Assembly: GCF_003946865.1 (NCBI RefSeq)
Contig: NZ_QXTH01000003.1
Coordinates: 186,001 to 250,000 of the forward strand
Length of the DNA stretch: 64,000 nucleotides
Direction of reading: 5' to 3'
DNA from: Antribacter gilvus
GTDB taxonomy: Bacteria > Actinomycetota > Actinomycetes > Actinomycetales > Cellulomonadaceae
Positions within the stretch are counted from its first letter, which is position 1; every line of letters starts with the position of its first letter. Shown piece by piece: positions 45,735-54,443 of the stretch. The position numbers were made by a program, and so were the translations under genes. The notes under the pieces were generated by a model. That model made no database searches and had not been told where the DNA came from. It saw only the letters and a program-made list of their open reading frames with translations.

Positions 45735-48700
45735 GTGGCAAAGATCCGCGTTCACGAGCTGGCAAAGCAGCTCGGAGTGGAGAGCAAGACCCTGCTCGCC
45801 GAGCTGAAGTCAGCAGGTGAGTTTGTCCGTTCCGCGTCCTCGACGCTCGAGGCTCCGGTGGAGCGGACGATGCGAGACAAGTTCGCGAAGCCCCGCTCGG
45901 CCGGTGGCGACGGTGGTTCCTCGGGCGGCTCCGCGCCGTCGCAGGCCGCCAAGCCCGCCGCGGCCCGTCCGGCAGCACCCAAGCCTGCGGTGAAGCCCGC
46001 TGCTCCGGCCCCCGCGCCGGCTGCTGAGGCACCCGCTGCCGCGGCGCCCGCCGCGCCTGCTGCACAGGCTGCACCCGCTCCCGCTCCGGCGTCGGACACC
46101 CCGGCGCCTGCTCCCGAGGCGCGCGAGAGCGCGCCCGCCCCCGCCCGCCCGGCCGCCCCGCGTCCTGCGGGCGCGCCGACCCCCGGTCCGCGCCCGGCAC
46201 CCGCGCCCCGCCCCGCTGCGGGCGGTCGCGAGGGTGGCCGCGACGGCGGCCGCGACAACCGTGCGCCCCGTCCGGGTGGCGGTCGTCCCGGTGGCGGTAC
46301 GCCGCGCCCGGGCAACAACCCGTTCGCGCCGAGCCAGGGCATGCCCCGGCCCGGTCAGCGTCCTGACCGTGGCGCCCCCCGTGAGGGTGGAGCCCCCCGT
46401 GAGGGTGGCGGCGCCCCGCGTCCGGGCAACAACCCGTTCGCGCCGAGCCAGGGCATGCCCCGGCCCGGTCAGCGTCCGGACGCTCGTCCCGAGCGGTCCG
46501 ACAGCGCTCCCGAGCGCACCGGCGGTCCCCGTCCGGGCGGTCCCCGTCCGCCCGCGGGCGGCGCTCCGCGTCCCGGCGGCGGCCCGCGCCCCAACCCCGG
46601 CATGATGCCGGGCCGTACGTCCATGCCGCGTCCCGGTGACCGCCCCGCGCCCGCTGCGGGTGGCGGTCGTGGCCGTCCTGGCGGCGGTGGCGGCGGTCGT
46701 CCCGGTGGCCCTGGTGGTCCTGGTGGCGGCGGCGCTCCCGGTGGCGGCGGCGGTTTCGCCGGTCGTCCCGGTGGTGGCGGTCGTGGTGGTGCCGGTCGCG
46801 GCGCCACGCAGGGTGCTTTCGGTCGCGCCGGCGGCAAGCCGGTCCGCGGACGGAAGTCGAAGCGCGCGAAGCGCCAGGAGTTCGAGCAGATGCAGGCGCC
46901 GTCGCTCGGCGGCGTGCAGGTGCCCCGTGGTAACGGGAACACCGTCGTCCGCCTGCGTCACGGCTCGTCGCTGAACGACTTCGCCGACAAGATCGACGCG
47001 AACCCCGCGTCGCTCGTCACCGTGCTCTTCCACCTGGGCGAGATGGCCACGGCCACGCAGTCGCTCGACGAGGACACGTTCGGCACGCTGGCCACCGAGC
47101 TCGGCTACATCATCGAGATGGTGTCGGCCGAGGAGGAGGACCGCGAGCTGCTCGGGGCCTTCGACATCGACCTGGAGGCCGAGGAGGCCGCCGAGTCCGA
47201 CGAGGACCTCGTGGCGCGTCCGCCGGTCGTGACCGTCATGGGTCACGTCGACCACGGTAAGACGAAGCTCCTCGACGCGATCCGCAAGACGGACGTCGTC
47301 GCGGGCGAGCACGGCGGCATCACGCAGCACATCGGTGCCTACCAGGTCTCGCACGTGCACGAGGGCGTCGACCGCAAGATCACGTTCATCGACACCCCGG
47401 GTCACGAGGCGTTCACCGCCATGCGTGCTCGTGGTGCGCAGGTCACCGACATCGCGATCCTCGTGGTCGCGGCGGACGACGGCGTGATGCCGCAGACGGT
47501 CGAGGCGCTCAACCACGCCCAGGCCGCAGGCGTGCCGATCGTGGTCGCGGTGAACAAGATCGACAAGGAGGGGGCAAACCCCGCCAAGGTCCGTCAGCAG
47601 CTCACCGAGTACAACCTGGTGGCCGAGGAGTACGGCGGCGACACCATGTTCGTGGACGTCGCGGCGAAGCCCGGCATCGGCATCGACGCGCTTCTCGAGG
47701 CCGTCCTGCTCACCGCGGACGCGGCGCTCGACCTGCGGGCCGTCGCCGACAAGGACGCCCGAGGCGTGGCCATCGAGGCCAACCTCGACAAGGGCCGCGG
47801 TGCCGTCGCGACGGTGCTGGTCCAGTCCGGCACGCTGCACGTCGGTGACGCGATCGTCGCCGGCACGGCCCACGGCCGCGTGCGTGCGATGTTCGACGAG
47901 CACGGCAACGCGCTGACCGCGGCCACCCCGGCCCGGCCGGTGCAGGTGCTCGGTCTCGCGTCGGTGCCCAGCGCCGGTGACACGTTCCTCGTGGCACCGG
48001 ACGAGCGCACCGCTCGCCAGATCGCCGAGAAGCGTCAGGCCGCCGAGCGTGCCGCCCTCCTGGCCAAGCGCCGCAAGCGCATCAGCCTCGAGGACTTCAC
48101 CAAGGCGCTCGAGCAGGGCAAGGTCGAGACTCTCAACCTGGTCCTCAAGGGCGACGTGTCCGGTGCCGTCGAGGCACTGGAGGACGCGCTGCTCAAGATC
48201 GACGTCGGCGAAGAGGTCCAGCTGCGGGTCATCCACCGCGGCGTCGGTGCGATCACGCAGAACGACGTGAACCTGGCCACGGTCGACAACGCCGTGATCA
48301 TCGCGTTCAACGTCAAGTACGGCGAGCGCGTCGAGGAGCTGGCCGACCGCGAGGGCGTCGACGTCAAGTTCTACTCGGTCATCTACCAGGCGATCGAGGA
48401 CGTCGAGGCGTCCCTGCGCGGCATGCTCAAGCCGGAGTACGAGGAGGTCCAGCTCGGCTCGGCGGAGATCCGCCAGGTGTTCCGTTCCTCCAAGTTCGGC
48501 AACATCGCCGGCTCGATCGTCCGCTCGGGCACGATCCGCCGCAACACCAAGGCGCGTCTGCTGCGCAACGGCACCCTCGTGGGCGACAACCTCACGATCG
48601 AGTCGCTGCGTCGCGAGAAGGACGACGTCACCGAGGTCCGCGAGGGCTTCGAGTGCGGTATCGGCCTGGGGTCGTTCAACGACATCAACGAGGGCGACGT

Positions 48701-48740
48701 CATCGAGACCTTCGAGATGCGCGAGAAGCCTCGCGCCTGA
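45735..48740 (+). CDS. infB: Translation initiation factor IF-2
   Basis: 1001 residues from GTG 45735. The N-terminal IF2-N start is [21 protein letters not shown] long Ala/Pro then Gly/Arg/Pro-rich region spans about 60-375. The G domain has [30 protein letters not shown] and NKIDK. Domains II-IV end with [15 protein letters not shown]-like TFEM. The variable region holds a 56-bp exact repeat that duplicates the residues [18 protein letters not shown]. It brings fMet-tRNA to the 30S subunit. Confidence 0.97.
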   Translation: MAKIRVHELAKQLGVESKTLLAELKSAGEFVRSASSTLEAPVERTMRDKFAKPRSAGGDGGSSGGSAPSQAAKPAAARPAAPKPAVKPAAPAPAPAAEAPAAAAPAAPAAQAAPAPAPASDTPAPAPEARESAPAPARPAAPRPAGAPTPGPRPAPAPRPAAGGREGGRDGGRDNRAPRPGGGRPGGGTPRPGNNPFAPSQGMPRPGQRPDRGAPREGGAPREGGGAPRPGNNPFAPSQGMPRPGQRPDARPERSDSAPERTGGPRPGGPRPPAGGAPRPGGGPRPNPGMMPGRTSMPRPGDRPAPAAGGGRGRPGGGGGGRPGGPGGPGGGGAPGGGGGFAGRPGGGGRGGAGRGATQGAFGRAGGKPVRGRKSKRAKRQEFEQMQAPSLGGVQVPRGNGNTVVRLRHGSSLNDFADKIDANPASLVTVLFHLGEMATATQSLDEDTFGTLATELGYIIEMVSAEEEDRELLGAFDIDLEAEEAAESDEDLVARPPVVTVMGHVDHGKTKLLDAIRKTDVVAGEHGGITQHIGAYQVSHVHEGVDRKITFIDTPGHEAFTAMRARGAQVTDIAILVVAADDGVMPQTVEALNHAQAAGVPIVVAVNKIDKEGANPAKVRQQLTEYNLVAEEYGGDTMFVDVAAKPGIGIDALLEAVLLTADAALDLRAVADKDARGVAIEANLDKGRGAVATVLVQSGTLHVGDAIVAGTAHGRVRAMFDEHGNALTAATPARPVQVLGLASVPSAGDTFLVAPDERTARQIAEKRQAAERAALLAKRRKRISLEDFTKALEQGKVETLNLVLKGDVSGAVEALEDALLKIDVGEEVQLRVIHRGVGAITQNDVNLATVDNAVIIAFNVKYGERVEELADREGVDVKFYSVIYQAIEDVEASLRGMLKPEYEEVQLGSAEIRQVFRSSKFGNIAGSIVRSGTIRRNTKARLLRNGTLVGDNLTIESLRREKDDVTEVREGFECGIGLGSFNDINEGDVIETFEMREKPRA
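46308..46477 (+). repeat. 56-bp exact direct repeat within infB
   Basis: Copies at 46308-46363 and 46422-46477 are identical over 56 bp, spaced 114 bp (38 codons). They encode the repeated low-complexity segment of IF-2. Confidence 0.9.
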
Positions 48741-48750
48741 CGGTCTCGCC

Positions 48751-48842
48751 CGGGCCTCGTCGCCCGCGTGACTGACGCCGGACGGGTCGCCTCCCTCGGG
48801 AGGTGACCCGGTCCGGCGTCGGACACCTGGGCGACGAGCCCG
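48751..48842 (+). terminator. Nested 92-nt stem-loop between infB and rbfA
   Basis: Outer stem 48751-48765 with 48829-48842 (14 bp, one bulge). Inner stem 48774-48795 with 48799-48820 (GACGCCGGAC/GTCCGGCGTC, then GGGTC/GACCC and CCTCC/GGAGG). The inner part belongs to the dispersed palindromic element. The 3' arm ends just before the rbfA Shine-Dalgarno. Confidence 0.65.
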
Positions 48843-48863
48843 TGGCAAGGAGAGGGAGAGAAC

Positions 48864-49319
48864 ATGGCGGACAACCCGCGGGCCCGCAAGCTCGCTGACC
48901 GCATCAAGGAGATCGTCGCCCAGATGCTCGACACGCGGATCAAGGATCCGCGGCTGGGCTTCCTCACGGTCACTGACGTGAAGGTGACCGGCGACCTGCA
49001 GAACGCCGCGGTCTTCTACACGGTGTACGGCTCCGACGAGGAGCGAGAGGGGACGGCCGCCGCGCTGAAGAGCGCGACGGGCATCATCCGTTCCGAGGTG
49101 GGCAAGCAGACGGGCATCCGGCTGACGCCCACCCTGGAGTTCCACCTGGACTCCATCCCCGACACGGCAGCCAACCTGGACGCCGCGCTCATCGAGGCCC
49201 GGCGTCGTGACGCCGAGCTGGAGGCGCTGCGCACCGGTGCCCGCTACGCCGGCGACGAGGACCCGTACCGCAAGCCGCGCGCGGCGGAGGACGAGGACGA
49301 GAGCTCGCCGGACGAGTGA
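48864..49319 (+). CDS. rbfA: Ribosome-binding factor A
   Basis: 151 residues. Family motif: RKLADRIKEIVAQMLDTRIKDPRLGFLTVTDVKVTGDLQNAAVFYTVYG, then the KH-like end RLTPTLEFHLDSIPDTAANLDALI-type. An acidic tail (AAEDEDESSPDE) follows. It matures the 16S 5' end. AAGGAGAGGG precedes the ATG. A 20-bp hairpin follows. Confidence 0.95.
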   Translation: MADNPRARKLADRIKEIVAQMLDTRIKDPRLGFLTVTDVKVTGDLQNAAVFYTVYGSDEEREGTAAALKSATGIIRSEVGKQTGIRLTPTLEFHLDSIPDTAANLDAALIEARRRDAELEALRTGARYAGDEDPYRKPRAAEDEDESSPDE

Positions 49320-49340
49320 CTTCCCGGGCTGTGCCCGGAA

Positions 49341-49382
49341 CGACGGACGGCCGTCTCCCCGTGGGGAGGCGGCCGTCCGTCG
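49341..49382 (+). terminator. Terminator hairpin between rbfA and truB
   Basis: A near-perfect stem: arms 49341-49360 and 49363-49382 with one G-T pair, loop GT plus flanking bases. It ends 19 bp before the truB start, with the truB -10-like GATACT in between. Confidence 0.75.
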
Positions 49383-49388
49383 TGCGGG

Positions 49389-49394
49389 GATACT
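49389..49394 (+). promoter_or_regulatory. Leaderless-type -10 before truB
   Basis: GATACT is followed by 7 nt and ATG 49402. It comes right after the rbfA terminator. Confidence 0.45.
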
Positions 49395-49401
49395 TGTCCC
49401 C

Positions 49402-50370
49402 ATGAGCTCACCCGCTACGGAGGCGCGCGTTCGTCGCCCCACGGCCGCCGACGGGTTCGTCGTCGTCGACAAGCCCGCCGGCTGGACCAGCCACGACGTG
49501 GTCGGCCGGATGCGGCGCCTCGCCGGGACGCGCAAGGTCGGCCACGCGGGGACGCTGGACCCGATGGCCACGGGCGTGCTCGTGCTGGGCATCGGCAAGG
49601 CGACGCGCCTCCTCACGTACGTCGTGGGCGCCGACAAGGACTACGACGCGACGATCCGCCTCGGGGTCTCCACCACGACGGACGACGCCGAGGGAGAGGT
49701 CGTCTCTGCCGCCGGTGCGGTCGGGGTGCCCGACGACGCCCTGCGGGCGGCGGTCACCGACCTGACGGGCGCCATCCTGCAGGTGCCCACGTCGGTCTCG
49801 GCGATCAAGGTCGACGGCAAGCGGGCCTATGCGCGCGTCCGGGCGGGGGAGGAGGTCGAGCTGGCGGCCCGTCCCGTGACGGTCTCGCGCTTCGACGTCC
49901 GCTCCGCGACGGCGGGGACGGCCCCGGTGCCGGACGGCGGAGACGTCGCGGTGCTGGACCTGGACGTGACGGTGACCGTGTCGTCCGGGACCTACGTGCG
50001 CGCCCTGGCGCGCGACCTCGGCGCGGCGCTCGGGACGGGCGGGCACCTGACGATGCTGCGCCGTACGCGGGTGGGCGGATACCCGCTCGACGACGCGCGG
50101 ACCCTGTCGGAGCTCGAGGCGCAGGCCGACCGGGACGGCGTGCTCAGCACGCTGCCGCTCGCCGACGCCGCGCGGGCCACGTTCCCCGTGCGCGACCTCT
50201 CCGAGGTCGAGGTGCGCGCCCTCGGGTACGGGCAGTGGATCTCGCCGTCCGGTCAGGCCGGGGTGCTGGCCGGGGTCTCACCGTCGGGTGACCTGGTGGC
50301 GCTGCTGGAGGACACGCGCAAGCAGGGTGAACCGGCGGCGAAGCCCGTCCTGGTGCTCGCTCCCGCGTGA
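49402..50370 (+). CDS. truB: tRNA pseudouridine55 synthase TruB
   Basis: 322 residues from ATG 49402. The core begins DGFVVVDKPAGWTSHDVV; catalytic Asp53 lies in VGHAGTLDPMATGVL. VPTSVSAIKVDGKRAYARVRAGEEVEL and SSGTYVRALARDLG follow. It makes Psi55 in the T-loop of tRNAs. The C-terminal domain is the actinobacterial PUA-like end. A probable leaderless start, right after a strong hairpin, makes it a separate unit from rbfA. Confidence 0.95.
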   Translation: MSSPATEARVRRPTAADGFVVVDKPAGWTSHDVVGRMRRLAGTRKVGHAGTLDPMATGVLVLGIGKATRLLTYVVGADKDYDATIRLGVSTTTDDAEGEVVSAAGAVGVPDDALRAAVTDLTGAILQVPTSVSAIKVDGKRAYARVRAGEEVELAARPVTVSRFDVRSATAGTAPVPDGGDVAVLDLDVTVTVSSGTYVRALARDLGAALGTGGHLTMLRRTRVGGYPLDDARTLSELEAQADRDGVLSTLPLADAARATFPVRDLSEVEVRALGYGQWISPSGQAGVLAGVSPSGDLVALLEDTRKQGEPAAKPVLVLAPA

Positions 50371-50431
50371 GTCGGGCGGCGTGTCGCACGGCGCGCATGA
50401 GACTTGTCACCAGACCGACATATCCGGTTGG

Positions 50432-50437
50432 TACTTT
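50432..50437 (+). promoter_or_regulatory. Leaderless-type -10 before the 50444 gene
   Basis: TACTTT is followed by 6 nt (GTGCCA) and ATG 50444. This is the best evidence for the start of the unknown gene. Confidence 0.5.
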
Positions 50438-50443
50438 GTGCCA

Positions 50444-50917
50444 ATGGGGGTTCGGATCACGGCGGGATGCGACGACCTGGGCGCTGTGATGGCGTCTCTT
50501 CCGGCATTCGTGGGGAGGGACCTGAGCGTTGACATCGTGGAGGACGGCAGGGAGGGCACGGCGAGTACGGCCCCGCTCCTGTCGGCGCTGGTCCATGCCC
50601 TGCCGTGGTGGCCGCAGGACGCCGCGGAGCTCGGCATCGCCTTCGAGGACTCCTACCTGACCATGCGGGCGCTGCAGGGGCGGCTCGTCGTCAGGACGAA
50701 GTTTCCCGCGGTGCGGACCAGCCGTGCGGCCGAGCCGCTCGACCCGCTGCAGCTCGGCTGGCGGTGGTCGGGGCGCACGCACATCCAGCTCCTCGGGTCC
50801 ACGCGCACGGAGGCGGAGCTGTCCCACTTCTCCGACGTCCTCGACGTCACGGTGCGCCGCTCGCTCGGTGAGGACCGGCTGACGGGCTTCATGTACGGGG
50901 CGCCCGAGGCGGCCTGA
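50444..50917 (+). CDS. Uncharacterised small protein
   Basis: 157 residues (MGVRITAGCDDLGAVMASLPAF). It shows mixed alpha/beta pattern and no signal peptide, lipobox or metal motif. Notable parts are ALVHALPWWPQDAAELGIAFEDSYLTMRAL, and the Trp/Arg-rich LGWRWSGRTHIQLLGSTRTEAELSHFSDVLDVTVRRSLGEDRL. I do not recognise a family. The longer frame upstream (from 50288) is rejected because a TACTTT element sits 6 nt before this ATG. It stands between truB and ribF on the same strand. Confidence 0.7.
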   Translation: MGVRITAGCDDLGAVMASLPAFVGRDLSVDIVEDGREGTASTAPLLSALVHALPWWPQDAAELGIAFEDSYLTMRALQGRLVVRTKFPAVRTSRAAEPLDPLQLGWRWSGRTHIQLLGSTRTEAELSHFSDVLDVTVRRSLGEDRLTGFMYGAPEAA

Positions 50918-51009
50918 TTCTCCGCTGGGGCCTCCGGCGTGGCACGCTGGACCAGCGCTCCTGGCCGCAGCCCGGAGCGATCCGCGTGGCGTACGAAGGA
51001 GCTCGACGA

Positions 51010-51978
51010 GTGCAGCTGTGGACGGACCTGGAACAGGTCCCCCCGGGGTTCGGCCCGTCGGTCGTGACGATCGGCAACTTCGACGGGGTCCATCGTGGCC
51101 ATCGGGCCGTGCTGGGCCGGATCGTGCAGCTCGCGCGGTCCGACGACGCCAGGGCCGTCGCCGTGACCTTCCATCCCCACCCGGCCGCCGTGCACCGCCC
51201 GGACACCGCGCCCGAGCTCATCACGGGTCTGCAGGACCGCTTGGACCTCATGGCCGAGACGGGCCTCGACGCGGTCCTCCTCGTCGAGTACACGCTCGAC
51301 TTCGCGGCCCAGACCCCCGACGAGTTCGTGACCCGCTACCTCGTGGACGGGCTGCGCGCCCGGACCGTCGTGGTGGGGCACGACGTGCGGTTCGGCAAGC
51401 AGAACGCCGGCACGCTGAGCACGATGGTCGAGCTCGGCGGGGACCACGGGTTCGAGGTCGTCGCGATCGAGGACGTGGGGGAGTGCGTGCCGCCGTCGGG
51501 CGCGGGCCAGCAGCGCTGGTCCTCCACGGCCGTGCGTGCGCTGCTCGCAGAGGGTGACGTTGCGCAGGCTGCCGACGTGCTCGGCCGCGCCCACCGCGTC
51601 CGCGGCACCGTGGTGCACGGGGACGCTCGCGGGCGCGAGCTCGGCTTCCCCACGGCGAACCTGGGCGGCATCACCGGCATGGTCCCGGCCGACGGCGTGT
51701 ACGCGGGAAGGTTGCGGCGGCCCTCCCTCGCCGACGGCGAGGCGGACAAGGTGCTGCCGGCGGCGATCTCCATCGGCACCAACCCCACCTTCGACGGCGT
51801 GGAGCGCCGCGTCGAGGCCTATGTCCTCGACCGCACCGACCTCGACCTGTACGACGAGGAGGTGGTCCTCGAGTTCGTGGCCCACCTGCGTCCCACGCTG
51901 CGCTTCGACGGCATCGACGCTCTCATCACCACGATGCACGACGACGTCGCGCGGGCCCGGGTGATCCTCGGCGCCTGA
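51010..51978 (+). CDS. ribF: Bifunctional riboflavin kinase/FMN adenylyltransferase
   Basis: 322 residues from GTG 51010, with AAGGAG 8 nt upstream. The adenylyltransferase half shows VVTIGNFDGVHRGHRAVL, HPHPAAVHRP and the ISS-like site QRWSSTAVRALLAEGD. The flavokinase half begins at GTVVHGDARGRELGFPTANLGG. It makes FMN and FAD. The stop codon lies within a 19-bp tandem duplication (51973-52010). Confidence 0.95.
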   Translation: MQLWTDLEQVPPGFGPSVVTIGNFDGVHRGHRAVLGRIVQLARSDDARAVAVTFHPHPAAVHRPDTAPELITGLQDRLDLMAETGLDAVLLVEYTLDFAAQTPDEFVTRYLVDGLRARTVVVGHDVRFGKQNAGTLSTMVELGGDHGFEVVAIEDVGECVPPSGAGQQRWSSTAVRALLAEGDVAQAADVLGRAHRVRGTVVHGDARGRELGFPTANLGGITGMVPADGVYAGRLRRPSLADGEADKVLPAAISIGTNPTFDGVERRVEAYVLDRTDLDLYDEEVVLEFVAHLRPTLRFDGIDALITTMHDDVARARVILGA

Positions 51979-52010
51979 GCCGACGCGCAGTGCCTGAGCC
52001 GACGTGCAGT
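51973..52010 (+). repeat. 19-bp tandem duplication spanning the ribF stop
   Basis: Units at 51973-51991 and 51992-52010 differ at one base. They begin GCCTGAGCCGACG, a string also found at the end of proS (42031-42043). Confidence 0.85.
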
Positions 52011-52155
52011 GACGGCGTAAGGCTGGGTTATTCCCGATATGTCAAGAATGGTCCCGGGTGAAATTCTCGGGATCGTGTCCGGGCCCCCGAGCGCCAAGGC
52101 TCCCTTCTCGATGTGACACCCGTCATAGACGAGACACGCCGAAGGGAGCATCACC
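52011..52155 (+). promoter_or_regulatory. AT-richer upstream region of the orthocaspase cluster
   Basis: The segment has unusually AT-rich patches (GGTTATTCCCGATATGTCAA and GTGAAATTCTCGGG) with a short inverted repeat TCCCG/CGGGA (52052-52072). A Shine-Dalgarno-like AAGGGAG stands near 52142-52149. It probably holds the promoter of the downstream three-gene unit; no exact -35/-10 pair can be named. Confidence 0.45.
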
Positions 52156-54432
52156 ATGCCTGTCCAGGCCATGGGTCCCACCTACGCGGGCGGGGCGCAA
52201 CCGATCACCGAGGGCGGGTACGACGTCCTCTACCTCCCGGACGTCAACAACGAGGCCCTCCAGCAGGCGGGCGAGTCCCCGGTCTTCTACTACGTCCCGA
52301 ACCGCGTCCGCATGGCCCGCAAGGACGGTCCCGACACGGGGGACTTCCTGTTCAACCTGGTCAGGTTCGCCGGGACGGGTGGTGAGAGCGTCATCGGGTC
52401 GCCGGGCGAGGTGGCGGGCGGCGTCCTGACGTTCTCGGTCACCGGGGCTCTGCCCGAGGACGTGCGGCGCCAGACCGAGGCCCAGATCATCGCGCAGAAC
52501 ACCGGCAAGCGGGATGCCTTCTGGGGCATCCGCGGCGGGCCCAGGCCGCCGATCTTCCGGCCGGTGATCATCTCCGAGAGCACCACCACCGTCTCCAACG
52601 TGGCGCCGACCACGCGCGGGCTGCCCACCGCTGTGACCGCCACCCGGGGCGGCCGGGAGGTCACCACGTTCGACGCCTTCGGGATGCCGGGCCGTCGGGC
52701 CGGCGCGCGGCCGATGCCCTCGGCACGCTCCCTCCGGGCGACCCGGGACGACGTCGTCCCGGCCGGTCCCCCCAGCCCGGTGGCGACCGACGGCGCGCCC
52801 GTCCTGACGGAGGGCTCCGGGTCCAACCTCGACCCCTGGTACTGGCACATGCAGGGACAGGGGACGGGATCCGTCGACCCGACCGGGACGCACGGGTTCT
52901 CCGGCCTCATCGGCGCGTACCCGGCCGCGATCTGCTGGGAGGCGTTCCACGGGACCGCCTCGCCCCTCGTCGTGATCCAGAACTACCGGATGAAGGTCTG
53001 GTCGCCGGTGGTGACGCTCAAGATCACGGGCGACTGGGACAGGATCTCCGAGAGCTTCAAGTCGGCCGCCTCCGGCCGGTTCCTGTGGGTGTCGGCCGAC
53101 ATCAAGGCCGAGGTCAACAAGATGCGCATCAACGGCACGATCACCGTCGACATCAAGGTCGACACCACGCTGCCAGGGGCGGAGGAGATCGCGCGCCGCC
53201 TCGACGAGAAGAGCGACCTCGTCTACGAGAAGTTCATGGACGCGGCCAAGAGCATTATCTTCGAACCGCCGCGCCAGGAGGCGGAGCCCGCCGAGGCATC
53301 GAGCTCGGCCGGCGGCGCCCTCAGCCCCTGGGGTGCCGGGTTCTCGTTCAACTACCGGCGCGACGAGACGCACCTCAACCTCGAGTACAACGAGACGCGG
53401 CAGTTCGCGTACCTGCAGGACCACACGATCTCCAACTCGCTGACCGGCATGTACGACGAGATGAAGGCCGACCCGGACGCGGCACGCAAGTACTTCGTGT
53501 CGGTCTACCTCGACGACTGGCCCCGCCGGCTGGCGCGGGTGGTGCGGCCCGTGTGCGCCTGGGACGACGGCACCGTCGACTTCATGTCCGTGCAGGTCGG
53601 CTACCCCAGCACGACCGGCGACGTGCAGTGGGACGGCCACGCCTTCAGCGCGGACGAGGGCGGCGACGGCTCCTGGAAGTACCAGACCACGCAGAAGGTG
53701 GAGTCCGACGTCACGAACAAGCCCGAGGGGTGGACCAGCGACCTGACCTTCATCAAGCGCAAGGTGCACCTGGCCGAGCCGCCGAGCGAGGCCTCGGACC
53801 CGTACCGCCGGGTCCAGATCCAGCGCAACGTGGTCGACCTCGACCCGGAGCCCTCGGGCACCCTGCTGAACGACACCACCGTCGAGGTCCGGGCGGACAG
53901 CGCCGGACGCCTGAGCGTGGGCCCGATCGAGCTCGGCGTGGTCCTCACGGACAACACGCAGAAGGTCGAGGCGATCTTCGAGGCGGTCGACGACGCCACG
54001 GGTGAGCCGGCCGGCCTGGGCCAGGTCCGGTTCGGCTGGGACCAGTCGGACTACGACACCGACCGCATCTGGACCGCGTTCACCGGTGACCCCGCCTTCC
54101 GGCCCTTCTACCGGTACAAGGTCCAGGTCACGGTCAAGGGCACGCTGTTCGAGCCGGGCCGGTCCTGGGAGGGGCCGTGGGTGCGGGCCAGCGGCAACGG
54201 TCCCCTCGTGGTCGAGGTGCCCCGACCTGACGCCCCCGGGGTCGTCACCCGGTACGTGCCCGACGCCCGGGTGACCCGCCTGCTCGAGGCGGGCCCGGCG
54301 TCGTCGGGCAGCGGGACGGAGCCCGTGGCCTCCGCCGCGCCCGAGGTGCCGGAGCTCGTCCCGGCGGGCGCCGGCGCCCGCTCGGCGCCGGTCGCGAACG
54401 GGCACCGGACCTATCACGACTACACAGTCTGA
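52156..54432 (+). CDS. Large uncharacterised beta-rich protein (cluster gene 1)
   Basis: 758 residues with no signal peptide or transmembrane helix and no known domain. Residues 1-250 are a loose beta/Pro/Thr-rich part. Residues about 286-336 are amphipathic strands (SPVVTLKITGDW; FLWVSADIKAEVNKMRINGTITVDIKVDT), followed by a helix 340-368 (AEEIARRLDEKSDLVYEKFMDAAKS) and further strands at 393-425. Later parts are acidic and Trp-rich with repeated Ig-like strands up to about 690. The tail is Pro/Ala-rich. It starts the three-gene unit with 54444 and 57196. A target or sensor for the downstream protease is a guess. Confidence 0.75.
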   Translation: MPVQAMGPTYAGGAQPITEGGYDVLYLPDVNNEALQQAGESPVFYYVPNRVRMARKDGPDTGDFLFNLVRFAGTGGESVIGSPGEVAGGVLTFSVTGALPEDVRRQTEAQIIAQNTGKRDAFWGIRGGPRPPIFRPVIISESTTTVSNVAPTTRGLPTAVTATRGGREVTTFDAFGMPGRRAGARPMPSARSLRATRDDVVPAGPPSPVATDGAPVLTEGSGSNLDPWYWHMQGQGTGSVDPTGTHGFSGLIGAYPAAICWEAFHGTASPLVVIQNYRMKVWSPVVTLKITGDWDRISESFKSAASGRFLWVSADIKAEVNKMRINGTITVDIKVDTTLPGAEEIARRLDEKSDLVYEKFMDAAKSIIFEPPRQEAEPAEASSSAGGALSPWGAGFSFNYRRDETHLNLEYNETRQFAYLQDHTISNSLTGMYDEMKADPDAARKYFVSVYLDDWPRRLARVVRPVCAWDDGTVDFMSVQVGYPSTTGDVQWDGHAFSADEGGDGSWKYQTTQKVESDVTNKPEGWTSDLTFIKRKVHLAEPPSEASDPYRRVQIQRNVVDLDPEPSGTLLNDTTVEVRADSAGRLSVGPIELGVVLTDNTQKVEAIFEAVDDATGEPAGLGQVRFGWDQSDYDTDRIWTAFTGDPAFRPFYRYKVQVTVKGTLFEPGRSWEGPWVRASGNGPLVVEVPRPDAPGVVTRYVPDARVTRLLEAGPASSGSGTEPVASAAPEVPELVPAGAGARSAPVANGHRTYHDYTV

Positions 54433-54443
54433 CGGCGGCTGCC

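Noticed and set aside
45810-49637. A 1275-codon minus-strand open frame across infB, rbfA and truB
   Set aside because: Low-complexity composition mirrored from infB; no domain or start signal.
50288-50443. N-terminal extension of the 50444 gene
   Set aside because: It overlaps the end of truB, has odd Trp/Arg/Cys content, and a -10 element sits at 50432.
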